Both the position numbers and the translations under genes were made by a program. From Clostridiaceae bacterium (lineage in GTDB: Bacteria; Bacillota; Clostridia; Lachnospirales; Lachnospiraceae), in assembly GCA_910575435.1 (NCBI GenBank), contig CAJTGI010000001.1, positions 471,093 to 535,092 of the forward strand: a stretch of DNA of 64,000 nucleotides. Reading direction: 5' to 3'. Positions 16,064 through 26,171 of this stretch are shown one piece after another. Under the pieces are notes generated by a model. It did no database searches and had not been told where the DNA came from. It saw only the letters and a program-made list of their open reading frames with translations. Numbering within the stretch: position 1 is the first letter of the stretch; each line of letters opens with the position of its first letter.

Positions 16064-18551
16064 GAATAACAATGATAAAGCGATTATAAGGCTGGCAAAG
16101 CACTCCTTGGTTAGCAATAAGGGAAAAACGATTGTCCTGACCCTTGCTGTGACGTTGTCTGCTTTTATACTTTTTACCATATTAACTGTGGGAGGAACAT
16201 ATATCCACATGCAGAAGGTTCAGGAATTGCATCTGCAAGGCGGAGAGTACGATGCCTTTTTTTATGGAGGATTTACGAAGGAACAGGAAGCCCTGGCCCA
16301 GAATCATTCCCAAGTTAAAGCGGTAGGCATACAGAGGATGGCGGGATGGGCAGTTAAGACAGAGCGGGACGATACGCTGCATTCTACATTCATGTGGGCA
16401 GATAAAACAGAGTGGGACAAAATCATGAAGCCGGCAAGAGAGTGGGTGAAAGGAGAATATCCTAAAAATGCCAACGAGGTTATGACAACTAAGGATGCAT
16501 TGGAGGATTGCGGCATGGAAGGTCTCGATATTGGAGATTCCTTTACGATCACTTATGAAAATAATCTGGGGGAGCATACGAAAGAGTTTGTGATATCCGG
16601 CATGTGGGAAGGCTATGGGGATACAAAGATATTTTATGTTTCTAAAGCCTTTTTGGAACAGTCAGGATTTCTGTTGGAAGAATATGGAAGGTCATTTATG
16701 CATTTGCAATTAAAGCCCGCCATTATAACAGATCAGCTTTATAAGAACTTGGAGAAGGACTTAAAGATCAATAGCAAGCAGCGGATCTTGCTGTCCTCCA
16801 CAGCAGAATCCTCTATGGCATATCCGCTATTAGGACTGCTTGGACTCATTGGAATTACTTGCCTGAGCGCATATTTATTAATCTATAATATTATGTATTT
16901 ATCTGTTTCTAGCAATGTGAGATATTATGGACTCCTTCATACGATAGGCATGACGCCGAAGCAGATTCACCAACTGGCGAAAAAACAGATGCATTTCATT
17001 GGAGCAATCGGTATTGGATTTGGCTTGCTCCTGGGGATTCTCACATCTTTTGGTTTAATTCCCGTAATTGTAAAATTGCTAGGAGTTCATGACAAAAATA
17101 TCGAAATCACATTTCATCCTTTGATTATTCTGCTGAGTATACTGTTTACAGCGATTACAATAAAAATCGGCAGCAGAAAGCCAGCTAAGATGGCAGCATC
17201 ATTTTCACCTATGGATGCGTTAGGTTACCGACGAACGGCTGCAAGAAAGCGAGGGCGCAAATCCTACAAAGGGAAACTATTATTTAGAATGGCAAAGACC
17301 AGAGTTCGTAAGGATAAGAAAAAAACCGCAATGGTCATCGCTTCTCTTGGCATTTCCCTATCCGTATTTATATGTATGGTAACATTGGTTGAAAGCCATG
17401 GGGTGAGAACCATTGTATCCAACTACATGGAAACAGATATGATTATTCAAAATGACACCATGCTGATGAGAGAGAAAAACAAGTGGAAGCCTTTGATAGA
17501 TGATTCTTTCCTGCAAAAATTGCAGGAGGATGAGGCTATCGAAGAGATACATCCTATTCTCAATGAAGAAATTGTCATTCCCTGGGAAGCAGGCTTCATG
17601 GATTACTGGATGACCAGTTTTTATGATCTTTGGATGGAGGAAAGCTATGGGGAAATCAAAGCCGATTACCAGAAGAATCCTGAGAAGTATTACTCTTTTC
17701 TGGCGGGAATCGATCAGCAAGAATTTCAGCATTTGAATCTTGCCTTGGGAAATGCGGTAAAGGAAGCCGATTTTTTGGAAGGAAAGGCATGCATATTATA
17801 TGCAAATTCTCTTGCATTAGATCCGGATAAGGTAGAGGGAAAACAGGTGTCCTATTATCCGCTGGACAATCCCAATCAAATTTGCCAGATGCAGATTCAG
17901 GGAATGACAGATGATAGTTATTATGCCAATTTGTTAGGAACAGCGCCTACTTTAATTGTAAGCAATGCATTCCTAAAGAGCATAGACAAGCAGCCCTATA
18001 TTTCAAAGATCAGTTTACAATATAAAGAAGAGTATGATGAAGAGGCAGAGGGGAGAATCTTGAACTTAATGGAGTCCAGCCGTGATAAAAAGGACTTTTC
18101 TTATAGTTCAAAACTGAAAGAATTGAAAATGGTCAAGAAAGCACAGGGGAATATGATGGAAATTGGATTGGGGCTGACACTGCTTCTTGCATTTATCGGC
18201 ATGATGAATTATGTCAATACTTCTGTCGGCAACTTGCAAAGTAGCCAGATGGAACTCTCTGTCATGGAAAGCATCGGCATGACACGGAGGCAGTTAAAAA
18301 AAGTATTAGTTTGGGAAGGATTTCTATTTGCAGCAAGTACAATACTTTTTGCATTGTCATTCGGCGTTCCGGTCACATATTATTTATATCAGTCCATGAA
18401 TTACAGGGGGATTCCTTTTCACATTCCCGTACTTCCTGTATTAGCGGCAATTCTTGTTGTCATACTGACATGCGTTACCGTGCCCCTGATCGCTTATTGG
18501 AAATTAGAACAAGGAGAGACATTGATTGAACGGATTCGCAGATTCGAGTGA
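16056..18551 (+). CDS. FtsX-like ABC transporter permease
   Basis: 831 residues. Layout: N-terminal helix (about 25-50), a large external domain, three FtsX helices (about 265-400), a cytosolic basic linker (RRTAARKRGRKSYKGK), a second helix (about 430), a second external domain and three final helices (about 710-830, with MESIGMTRRQLKKVLVWEG typical of FtsX). The duplicated form is that of exporters of peptides and antibiotics. The start ATG at 16056 overlaps the ATPase stop by 8 bp (ATGCTTAG) after AAGGAAG; a GTG three codons upstream is less well placed. The C-terminus ends 20 bp before the convergent LysR gene. Substrate unknown. Confidence 0.92.
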   Translation: MLRNNNDKAIIRLAKHSLVSNKGKTIVLTLAVTLSAFILFTILTVGGTYIHMQKVQELHLQGGEYDAFFYGGFTKEQEALAQNHSQVKAVGIQRMAGWAVKTERDDTLHSTFMWADKTEWDKIMKPAREWVKGEYPKNANEVMTTKDALEDCGMEGLDIGDSFTITYENNLGEHTKEFVISGMWEGYGDTKIFYVSKAFLEQSGFLLEEYGRSFMHLQLKPAIITDQLYKNLEKDLKINSKQRILLSSTAESSMAYPLLGLLGLIGITCLSAYLLIYNIMYLSVSSNVRYYGLLHTIGMTPKQIHQLAKKQMHFIGAIGIGFGLLLGILTSFGLIPVIVKLLGVHDKNIEITFHPLIILLSILFTAITIKIGSRKPAKMAASFSPMDALGYRRTAARKRGRKSYKGKLLFRMAKTRVRKDKKKTAMVIASLGISLSVFICMVTLVESHGVRTIVSNYMETDMIIQNDTMLMREKNKWKPLIDDSFLQKLQEDEAIEEIHPILNEEIVIPWEAGFMDYWMTSFYDLWMEESYGEIKADYQKNPEKYYSFLAGIDQQEFQHLNLALGNAVKEADFLEGKACILYANSLALDPDKVEGKQVSYYPLDNPNQICQMQIQGMTDDSYYANLLGTAPTLIVSNAFLKSIDKQPYISKISLQYKEEYDEEAEGRILNLMESSRDKKDFSYSSKLKELKMVKKAQGNMMEIGLGLTLLLAFIGMMNYVNTSVGNLQSSQMELSVMESIGMTRRQLKKVLVWEGFLFAASTILFALSFGVPVTYYLYQSMNYRGIPFHIPVLPVLAAILVVILTCVTVPLIAYWKLEQGETLIERIRRFE

Positions 18552-18571
18552 AGGAGTTAAACTTCCTTCTC

Positions 18572-19453
18572 TCAAAACTCTTCCTGGCGGTACCACGCCA
18601 GCACATGGCGATACATGGTCCTCACCGCAGGGGCAAGAAAATCCGGGTGCAGTGCCGCTATTCCGATAATGCGGTTCGCCTCCGGGAGTACCGGGTAACT
18701 GTCCACCTCATAGGGAATGTCATTCATGACCATCTCCGGCATAATGCAGATTCCAAAGCCATGGGCTACCATGGCGATGGTGGACAGGTCATCCACAACA
18801 TGGTAATGGGACTGGATTTCTAAAGAATTTTCCTTGAGGAAATTCTGGATATCTGCATCCGTAGATTCCCTCTGGGTGACAAATTGGTGGCTTCGCATCT
18901 CCTCAATGCTAATCCCCCCATTCTCCGTCTCCACCTTCATCCCCTTGGGCACCACGCACAGCAAGGGATCTCTGTAGAGGGGCTCGATGGGCAGGTCCCC
19001 GGCGCTGGACAGGGAAAGAAATCCCAGATCCACCACCCCATTCTTAATCCAGTATGCCACGTCATCATAGGTTCCCTGGAAAACCTCGATGGAAATATCT
19101 GGATATTTTTTTCGGAATGACTTGATTATATCCGGCATCCAGTTGGTACATACGCTGGAAAAAGACCCTACCCGCACCTTTCCCCGCTTCAGCCCGTTAA
19201 ACTCAGAAATCGCCTGCTGCAGGCTCTCATCGCTGTTAAGCACCGCATTGACGTAGGGCAGCAAATGCTCCCCCGAATTGGTCAGGGTCACCCCCGCCTT
19301 GCTGCGGTTCAGCACGCTGAATCCCAACTCTCCCTCCAGGGAGGAGATGGCATGGCTCACCGCCGAAGGGGTAAGCCCGAGAATATCCGCCGCCTTCCGA
19401 AAGCTTCCCTGCTCCGAGACCGTCTTCAATACCTGATACATTAATAGCGTCAT
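18572..19453 (-). CDS. LysR-family transcriptional regulator
   Basis: 293 residues. The N-terminal winged HTH is classic (QGSFRKAADILGLTPSAVSH, AISSLEGELGFSVLNRSKAG, LTNSGEHLL), followed by a type-2 periplasmic-binding-like effector domain from about residue 90 (GKVRVGSFSSVCTNWMPDII). The usual divergent target is missing: upstream on the same strand is dtd, 32 bp away, so target and effector are unknown. No ribosome site of note before the ATG at 19453 apart from GAAAGGGGAAAATC, which is well spaced. Confidence 0.93.
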   Translation of the reverse strand: MTLLMYQVLKTVSEQGSFRKAADILGLTPSAVSHAISSLEGELGFSVLNRSKAGVTLTNSGEHLLPYVNAVLNSDESLQQAISEFNGLKRGKVRVGSFSSVCTNWMPDIIKSFRKKYPDISIEVFQGTYDDVAYWIKNGVVDLGFLSLSSAGDLPIEPLYRDPLLCVVPKGMKVETENGGISIEEMRSHQFVTQRESTDADIQNFLKENSLEIQSHYHVVDDLSTIAMVAHGFGICIMPEMVMNDIPYEVDSYPVLPEANRIIGIAALHPDFLAPAVRTMYRHVLAWYRQEEF

Positions 19454-19485
19454 GATTTTCCCCTTTCACAGACAGCAGGCCCATA

Positions 19486-19944
19486 TCATTTATTGGGAAA
19501 AATCTCTGCCGAATCCAAGATGACAGTGAATGGCCCATCATTCTCCAACTCCACCTTCATATGTGCGCCAAAAGCCCCGGTTCCCACAGAAAATCCCAGC
19601 CTCCTAGCCTCCTCCACCACATATTCGTAGAGGGCATTGGCCTCCTCCGGCTTCCCAGCCTCAAAGAACGAGGGACGGTTTCCCTTCCTGCAGTCGGCAT
19701 ACAGGGTAAACTGGGATACGAAGAGCAACTCTCCTCCCACATCCGTTACGGACCTGTTAATCTTTCCCTCCTCATCGGAAAAGATGCGGAGTTTCACCAG
19801 TTTCTGCAGCATCTTATCAGCCATCTCCCTATCATCCTGCTGCCCCACTCCCATCAGCACCAGGTATCCCCTCCCGATGGAGCCGGTCACCTCCCCCTCC
19901 ACCGTTACGCTGGCATGATTCACCCGCTGTATTACAAATTTCAT
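19486..19944 (-). CDS. dtd: D-aminoacyl-tRNA deacylase
   Basis: 152 residues, full length for the family. The two active-site motifs are present: [17 protein letters not shown] and the cross-subunit loop, here NDGPFTVI in place of the usual NxGPVT. The enzyme hydrolyses D-amino acids (and glycine) wrongly attached to tRNA, protecting translation; it acts as a cytosolic dimer. The Phe in place of Val within the GPVT motif is a mild deviation. ATG at 19944 follows GAGAGGAGTGCAGAGTT. Followed 32 bp later by the LysR gene on the same strand. Confidence 0.95.
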   Translation of the reverse strand: MKFVIQRVNHASVTVEGEVTGSIGRGYLVLMGVGQQDDREMADKMLQKLVKLRIFSDEEGKINRSVTDVGGELLFVSQFTLYADCRKGNRPSFFEAGKPEEANALYEYVVEEARRLGFSVGTGAFGAHMKVELENDGPFTVILDSAEIFPNK

Positions 19945-20074
19945 AACTCTGCACTCCTCTCAAATATTCATAAGTCCCCAAACCCCTCTTATTTTGTAAA
20001 ACTTTCTGAGCCATCAGTGTGCCAATACAGGAAATATTTTACACCAAACTCCCCAAAACAAAATTCACGCTGTA

Positions 20075-21127
20075 CTAGTCCTCTTCCATCAAAAAATATA
20101 AAAATATCTTCGTATTGGGATAATAAATCATCTTTCCTGAGCGCACCCTTCCTTCCTGCTGCTTCTTATAAAATTCATAGGCCGCCCTAGTCACCTCCAC
20201 CTCCCTCATTTCTATATCTGTAGAACTTATATTCACGCTATAATGGCGGGTGCGCCTCCTACCCCTGCGGGTCCTGGTAATTTTTTCCCTCTGGCTGGTA
20301 GAAATCGATGCCTGGATTTCCTGAGGCCCCGCCCCCAGGTCACGCCCAATCTCACCCAGAGAGCCAGGCACTCCCATCAACATCAGAATGCCGCTTAGAA
20401 CCAATGCGGAAATAATGGCGCCGACCTTTCTGTGAAAGATTCCAAAGAGCAGGGTAACTCCCGCAACAGATAGCAATGTCAGATTTATCACCAGCCTGAT
20501 ATACAGCGCCGCCACCCCAAACTCCGGATAGAGAAATATCCACGCTAGAACCATGGCCAGCAGAATGGCCCCATCCAGCACGATCCAGGATGCATCTGCC
20601 TTCTTCTTCCCCTGCTCCTTAAACACATCCCTGATTTCAAGAGAATCCTCCCCCTCATAAGCCAGCACGCACAGGGCATCCCCCACCTCCAGCCGATTCT
20701 TCCCTCCAAAATTCAAGCTTTTGTGTTCCTTCTTCTCCCCCGTTACCATGTCTCTGTATGTAAAACTGAAATATTCCAGCACCGACTTGTCATCCTTTTC
20801 CTGCCAAGTCCTCTCCACCCGCCCCTCGTGGGAACAGTAGACCGCACCTCCCCTGATGCTTCGGTAACTCTTCCAATATCCCCCGCAAACCAGTACCGCC
20901 AGGAGCATCACCACCCCGCAGAGCAGACTGGTGATAAGAAATCCCACGCTAATGCCATCCTCATAGATTGCATAAATATCATATGCCTGCCAGATTCCCA
21001 ATGCCCCCAAGGGCAGAATGCAGAGGCAGCCAATCACTGAAAACATCAGCAGCCATCCCGCATCCTTCTGTTCAAATTTTTGCTCTTCCTCGGAAGCCTG
21101 TCTCCAGTTTTCTATCATAATCCTCAT
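20075..21127 (-). CDS. Membrane protein of unknown function (DUF3592-like middle region)
   Basis: 350 residues, not confidently assigned. Hydrophobic segments lie at about 25-48, 58-80, 185-205, 210-230 and 235-255. Between the second and third is an outside or cytosolic beta domain (EYFSFTYRDMVTGEKKEHK, VGDALCVLAYEGED) that resembles DUF3592-type domains. After the last helix a very basic stretch (TRTRRGRRRTRHY) precedes a small C-terminal domain ending in YYPNTKIFLYFLMEED. The gene stands alone. In gene direction the motif GACGGCTGTAAATAGT lies 20-40 bp before the ATG, matching a short element seen before other genes in this window. Confidence 0.65.
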   Translation of the reverse strand: MRIMIENWRQASEEEQKFEQKDAGWLLMFSVIGCLCILPLGALGIWQAYDIYAIYEDGISVGFLITSLLCGVVMLLAVLVCGGYWKSYRSIRGGAVYCSHEGRVERTWQEKDDKSVLEYFSFTYRDMVTGEKKEHKSLNFGGKNRLEVGDALCVLAYEGEDSLEIRDVFKEQGKKKADASWIVLDGAILLAMVLAWIFLYPEFGVAALYIRLVINLTLLSVAGVTLLFGIFHRKVGAIISALVLSGILMLMGVPGSLGEIGRDLGAGPQEIQASISTSQREKITRTRRGRRRTRHYSVNISSTDIEMREVEVTRAAYEFYKKQQEGRVRSGKMIYYPNTKIFLYFLMEED

Positions 21128-21249
21128 TTCCCTTTCTTTTATTTCTACTATTTACAGCCGTCCATCCTCGCAATCTTCACGCATAAATGCACAACTACAT
21201 CATACCATATCTTTCCAATCAAAAAAAGATACGAAACTTCCTATAAATC

Positions 21250-21288
21250 AAAAAAGCCGGGAAATCGGACACAGTCCAACTCCCCGGC
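21250..21288 (-). terminator. Terminator after the polysaccharide deacetylase gene
   Basis: On the minus strand a GCCGGG stem (21283-21288 pairing with 21256-21261) with a 21-nt loop that can pair further is followed by six T residues, about 13 bp after the stop. Confidence 0.75.
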
Positions 21289-21300
21289 ACATTCACATCA

Positions 21301-22272
21301 TTATTTCCCGCTAAAGTAAACCGTTCCCGGCTTCAGCTTAATATTTTTATAATAGAACAGTTCGTCGATGGTCACCATCTGGAATCCCTTCTTCTTCAAC
21401 TGGGGAACCAATTTTTCCACTGCCTTGGCGGTGGTGGGATACAGGTCATGCATCAATATGATATCCCCATCCGAAACGGATTTGCATCGCTGGAGAATCT
21501 TATTGGTGTTCCGGCTCTTCCAATCCTCCGAATCCACATTCCAGCAAATCATTGGCACATTGACAGTCTTCTTCACCTTCTCATTGATTGCTCCCCCGGG
21601 GGGGCGAAGGGCTGTGGTATCGCATCCGATGACTTTGTTCACTTCCCTGTCAGCCTTGTCTATCTGATTCAAAATGCTCTTTTTCTTCTTCAGCTTCGTC
21701 AAAATCACATGCTCAAACGTATGGCTGGCAATCTGGCATCCCTGGTCATAAGCCTGCTTCACAGCGCTTTCATATCTGGGAATGCGATTGCACACCCAAA
21801 AAAAAGTAGCCCTCTGGTCATGCTTCTTCAGAGCGGCAAGAATTTTCTTCGTCACTGGCGTGTATGGCCCATCGTCAAAAGTAAGAGCCACCATAGGCTT
21901 ATTTTTATCCAAATCCTTCCTAAGCCATCTGTCCTTCCCCGCTGCCGGCACTTCCTTCTCGGGGAGGGGGGTGGAAGTCGCCTTCCCCTTACTATCTTTC
22001 TTTTCACCCTTGCTCTTTTTTTGTATTGATTTATCCGATTCTGTCGTGCTTGCACTCCTAACCTTCTTTTCATTGTCCCGGTTCACGGTGGCCACTTTGA
22101 AGATTAGAACAGACATGATTACAATCAGCGCAATGGCCGAATTTAACAAAATCAATTTGCTGCGGACCTCCTGCCTGCGTTTCTTATTGCCCGCCTGCGC
22201 CCGCTCCTTCAAACTTCTGTTCCCCTCTAAAAGAAGTTCCCTCTCTTCCGCTAATTCATCCTCTAACTTCAT
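21301..22272 (-). CDS. Membrane-anchored polysaccharide deacetylase (NodB domain)
   Basis: 323 residues: cytosolic basic N-terminus (1-42), one membrane helix (about 43-62, LILLNSAIALIVIMSVLIF), a Lys/Ser/Thr-rich stalk to about 115, then a NodB catalytic domain. Motifs are complete: TFDDGP (catalytic base Asp and metal Asp), SHTFEH (metal-binding His pair), RPPGG, WNVDSEDW and ILMHD. Such enzymes remove acetyl groups from peptidoglycan GlcNAc/MurNAc, giving lysozyme resistance or spore-cortex modification; the exposed location fits a wall substrate. ATG at 22272 follows GAGGGAGAG. Monocistronic with its own terminator. Confidence 0.92.
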   Translation of the reverse strand: MKLEDELAEERELLLEGNRSLKERAQAGNKKRRQEVRSKLILLNSAIALIVIMSVLIFKVATVNRDNEKKVRSASTTESDKSIQKKSKGEKKDSKGKATSTPLPEKEVPAAGKDRWLRKDLDKNKPMVALTFDDGPYTPVTKKILAALKKHDQRATFFWVCNRIPRYESAVKQAYDQGCQIASHTFEHVILTKLKKKKSILNQIDKADREVNKVIGCDTTALRPPGGAINEKVKKTVNVPMICWNVDSEDWKSRNTNKILQRCKSVSDGDIILMHDLYPTTAKAVEKLVPQLKKKGFQMVTIDELFYYKNIKLKPGTVYFSGK

Positions 22273-22380
22273 TATGATCTCTCCCTCAAATTGTATTTCC
22301 TAGGTATTATAACACACTATTTGAAAAAATATGTTAACAGTTTATTACATTTATATTATATCGCAAGGGGCAAAAATCCA

Positions 22381-22758
22381 TCACGCCTCTTTCCGCCCGG
22401 GGGCAAACATCCCGCCAGCGGTGCCAGCCACGATGCACAGCATGGCGCCATTCCAAAGCTGAGTGTTGGCGGCCAGTTTCGTATCCACCAGGCAGATTCC
22501 AGCCAGGAGGAGAATGGAAAAATAAACGCCTCCCACTACCATTCCCCAAAAAAACTTTTGTTTTCCCATAGATTTTCCTATCAGGAAGCCACCCACTAAA
22601 TTCACAATAATATAGATCGCAATCACGCCGCCGCTGAGTACTCCCAATCCCCCATCTGCCTTCCATATCCACAAGGATAACAGGAATAGCAGGGCCAGAG
22701 ATGCCAGAAACATCCCCCCCAATACCATTAAAAAATAAATGCCCTTTTTCTTTGTCAT
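22381..22758 (-). CDS. TIGR04086 family membrane protein
   Basis: 125 residues, nearly all hydrophobic, with four membrane helices (about 8-32, 38-62, 68-88, 98-118) and short basic turns (GKSMGKQKFFWG). It matches the TIGR04086 family of clostridial membrane proteins, which often lie near yajC and tgt; these genes are about 1.3 kb away here with the PHP gene in between. Function is unknown. The ATG at 22758 is set 6 nt after GGGGAGG; the ATG seven codons upstream lies before that site and lacks one. Confidence 0.75.
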   Translation of the reverse strand: MTKKKGIYFLMVLGGMFLASLALLFLLSLWIWKADGGLGVLSGGVIAIYIIVNLVGGFLIGKSMGKQKFFWGMVVGGVYFSILLLAGICLVDTKLAANTQLWNGAMLCIVAGTAGGMFAPGRKEA

Positions 22759-23051
22759 AAGCCGCCTCCCCTTTTCCATTATTTTCTTCTTCCTGCTGCT
22801 TTATTCCATTTATATATCCATTTGGCTGATACTATGCATCCTTTCGTTTCTTTTTCCTTACTTTTCACAGCACAAACTCGGCTTGCATCCCTTTCCTTTT
22901 TATGGAAAACATGGTACATTAGATAAAGTGGCTCATGTCCGGCAAGGCAGAAGCCCATCCCGCCAAGGGAGCGTTCACTATTAAACTGACATGTCGTTTT
23001 CAGCGGCATCACTAGAGGTTGAAAAACCTTCGCTTATGTGAGGACTTGAAT

Positions 23052-23927
23052 ATGAAAAAAATTGATTTGCACGTACATTCAAATTATTCCGACGGAACAT
23101 GCACCCCCGGTGAACTGGTAGATTTGGCCGTGGAGAAAGGTCTTTCCGCCTTCGCGCTGACAGACCACGACGCCACCAGGGGCGTAGACCCGATCCTAGC
23201 CTACCAGAGAGAACACGATGCACCTGTAGAAATCGTACCGGGAATCGAGATTTCTTCCGAATACCAACAGAAAGAAATCCATATCGTCGGGCTATATATT
23301 GACCAGAATAACAAAAACCTGACAGAAACTACCAGCCATTTCGTAAACCTGCGAGCCAGAAGAAACCACCAGATGGTAGAGAATTTCCAGAAAGCAGGCA
23401 TTCCCATGACCATAGAGGATTTGCAGGAGGGCAATCCGAAAACGGTAATCACAAGGGCGCATTTTTCCCGCTATCTAATCCGAAACGGCATTGCAAAAGA
23501 TACCAAGGAGGCATTTTCCAAATATCTGGGTACCGACTCACCCTTCTATGTCTCCCGAAAACTCATTCCCTGCACCGATGCCATCGCCCTCATCCTGGAA
23601 GCCGGAGGGGTACCCATCCTGGCCCACCCCATCCATTACCACATGGAAGAAGATGCACTGCGCGCCATGATTAGGACATGCAAGGATTGCGGCCTGGCAG
23701 GAATCGAGGTGAAATACTCCAACCACACTGCCCAGGATGAGATTTTCGTTGGCCATCTGGCAAAGGAATTTGACTTGCTCCCCAGCGGCGGCTCTGACTT
23801 CCATGGAAGCAATAAGCCAGATATCGATCTGGGTTCCGGCAAGGGAAATATGTCAATCCCCTACGAATATCTGGAAGGAATCAAGGAATATCTCCAAAAC
23901 AGCGCTCTTCATGCTGAAAATAAATAA
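23052..23927 (+). CDS. PHP-domain phosphoesterase (nucleoside 3',5'-bisphosphate phosphatase/RNase AM type)
   Basis: 291 residues. The four PHP metal-binding motifs are present: DLHVHSNYSDGT (start), FALTDHD, GIEIS, and the C-terminal GGSDFHG. An inserted helical domain (about 95-190) follows the YtxB/TrpH/YciV type. The E. coli relative hydrolyses 3',5'-nucleotide bisphosphates (pAp) and trims RNA 5' ends, so a role in nucleotide clearance is likely. The ATG at 23052 has a modest GAGGA site 7 nt upstream and starts directly at the first metal motif as in the family; an earlier in-frame ATG (23019) would add 11 unmatched residues. A terminator follows. Confidence 0.9.
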   Translation: MKKIDLHVHSNYSDGTCTPGELVDLAVEKGLSAFALTDHDATRGVDPILAYQREHDAPVEIVPGIEISSEYQQKEIHIVGLYIDQNNKNLTETTSHFVNLRARRNHQMVENFQKAGIPMTIEDLQEGNPKTVITRAHFSRYLIRNGIAKDTKEAFSKYLGTDSPFYVSRKLIPCTDAIALILEAGGVPILAHPIHYHMEEDALRAMIRTCKDCGLAGIEVKYSNHTAQDEIFVGHLAKEFDLLPSGGSDFHGSNKPDIDLGSGKGNMSIPYEYLEGIKEYLQNSALHAENK

Positions 23928-23938
23928 AGCATCCTATT

Positions 23939-23974
23939 AAAAAAGCCGGGAAAATATCATTTCCCCGGCTTTTC
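23939..23974. terminator. Bidirectional terminator between the PHP gene and yajC
   Basis: AAAAGCCGGGAAAA and TTTCCCCGGCTTTT form a stem of about 11 bp with one offset and have A-runs and T-runs on the two sides, so it can end both the PHP transcript (plus) and the tgt-yajC transcript (minus). Confidence 0.8.
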
Positions 23975-24051
23975 TATCGTCTTTCATTAAAGTCGGCACC
24001 AATCATGGCAAAACTCATGGACTTTTGCCAGAATATGAATCGCGGGACTCC

Positions 24052-24377
24052 CTACTCTTCATTATCCTGCTTGTCAATCTCAACGATATTTTCCTTCTTC
24101 ATAGGAATGCGGCAATTCTTGTTGCTGCCAAACTCCACGATGACCACATCGTCCATAATATCAATGACCACGCCAAAGAATCCGCTGGATGTCAGAATGC
24201 TGTCTCCCACCTCCAGGGTAGACACCAGCGTCTCATGCTCCTTCTGCTGCTTTTTCTGGGGCCGAATGGCAAAAAACCAAAAAATGCCAATTATGACCGC
24301 ATAGAGAATAATAATCGTCACCATGCTGCCGCCCCCGGCGCCGCCACCCTTCGCTGCCAATACCAATAAATTATCCA

Positions 24378-24378
<1 letters not shown>
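24052..24378 (-). CDS. yajC: Sec translocase accessory subunit YajC
   Basis: 108 residues: a Gly/Ala-rich N-terminus, one membrane helix (about 20-40, MVTIIILYAVIIGIFWFFAI), then RPQKKQQKEHETLVSTLEVGDSI, a close match to the YajC signature region, and a small beta-barrel (SGFFGVVIDIMDDVVIVEFG). YajC associates with SecDF-YidC in the cytoplasmic membrane. The ATG overlaps the tgt stop (TAATG), so the two are translationally coupled, a conserved tgt-yajC order across bacteria. Confidence 0.95.
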
Positions 24379-25532
<1,154 letters not shown>

Positions 25533-25547
25533 CTAAGAAACCGTTTA

Positions 25548-26015
25548 TCACTTCCTAAAATAATCCACCAAAAGCTTGATTGCAAAAATAACCACCAGTA
25601 TGGGCAGAAGATACATAATCACCGCTCCCACCAGTGCCAGCAACGCTCCCAGCACCAGAAGAACCAACAGGCACGTGCTGCCAAAGATCACGCCCCTCTT
25701 GATGCGTTCCTTCTTCGCGCCAAAGCCTGCATCCTCCCCGCTATTCCCATATCCGGAAGAATGGGACTGGCTGTACTCGCTTCTGGCCTGCTCCTCATAG
25801 TAATCTGCCATGGGGCCCTTGGAAGCCTTGTACGCCTGAATAATCGTCCTAGCGATGAGCCTGGGATCCCCCAGTTCCTCAATCACCTTTTTCTCGGATA
25901 TCTCCGCCTCCTCAAAATAATTCCTATAAAAGGCTATATTCTCTTCTACATCTGCATTTGGAATATGCCCTTCCAGGCTTTCCCGAAGTATCGCAAGAAA
26001 TTCAACTCTATCCAT
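25548..26015 (-). CDS. DUF1700 family membrane protein
   Basis: 155 residues. Residues 1-60 form the typical DUF1700 helical region (MDRVEFLAILRESLEG, NIAFYRNYFEEAE, VIEELGDPRLIARTIIQAYK), followed by a Ser/Gly-rich linker and a C-terminal hydrophobic hairpin (about 100-150). Proteins of this family often accompany PadR regulators and membrane-stress genes; no PadR gene is present here, so function is open. The start is the ATG at 26015, five nt after CGGAGGA; an ATG-like codon six codons upstream precedes that ribosome site. Confidence 0.85.
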   Translation of the reverse strand: MDRVEFLAILRESLEGHIPNADVEENIAFYRNYFEEAEISEKKVIEELGDPRLIARTIIQAYKASKGPMADYYEEQARSEYSQSHSSGYGNSGEDAGFGAKKERIKRGVIFGSTCLLVLLVLGALLALVGAVIMYLLPILVVIFAIKLLVDYFRK

Positions 26016-26084
26016 GGGTTCCTCCGTTACCACTACATTTCTGAGCAGTTAAAAATAATTTGATACCGTAATCAATTAGTTAAA

Positions 26085-26111
26085 TAGGGCACCGCCTGCG
26101 CTGGTGCCCTA
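26085..26111. terminator. Hairpin downstream of the aldolase gene, second of two
   Basis: TAGGGCACC (26085-26093) and GGTGCCCTA (26103-26111) form a perfect 9-bp stem with a 9-nt loop. It follows the first hairpin on the minus strand; the flanking sequence has only short T-runs. It may serve as a backup terminator. Confidence 0.55.
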
Positions 26112-26120
26112 GCATATATA

Positions 26121-26158
26121 ATAGCCAACGATAAAATAATAATCCCGTCGTTGGCTAT
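26121..26158 (-). terminator. Hairpin downstream of the aldolase gene, first of two
   Basis: ATAGCCAACGA and TCGTTGGCTAT form an 11-bp perfect stem around a 16-nt loop, 14 bp after the aldolase stop. The 3' flank (TATATATGC) is not a full T-run, so termination probably relies on both hairpins. Confidence 0.6.
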
Positions 26159-26171
26159 TGGGATATACCGA

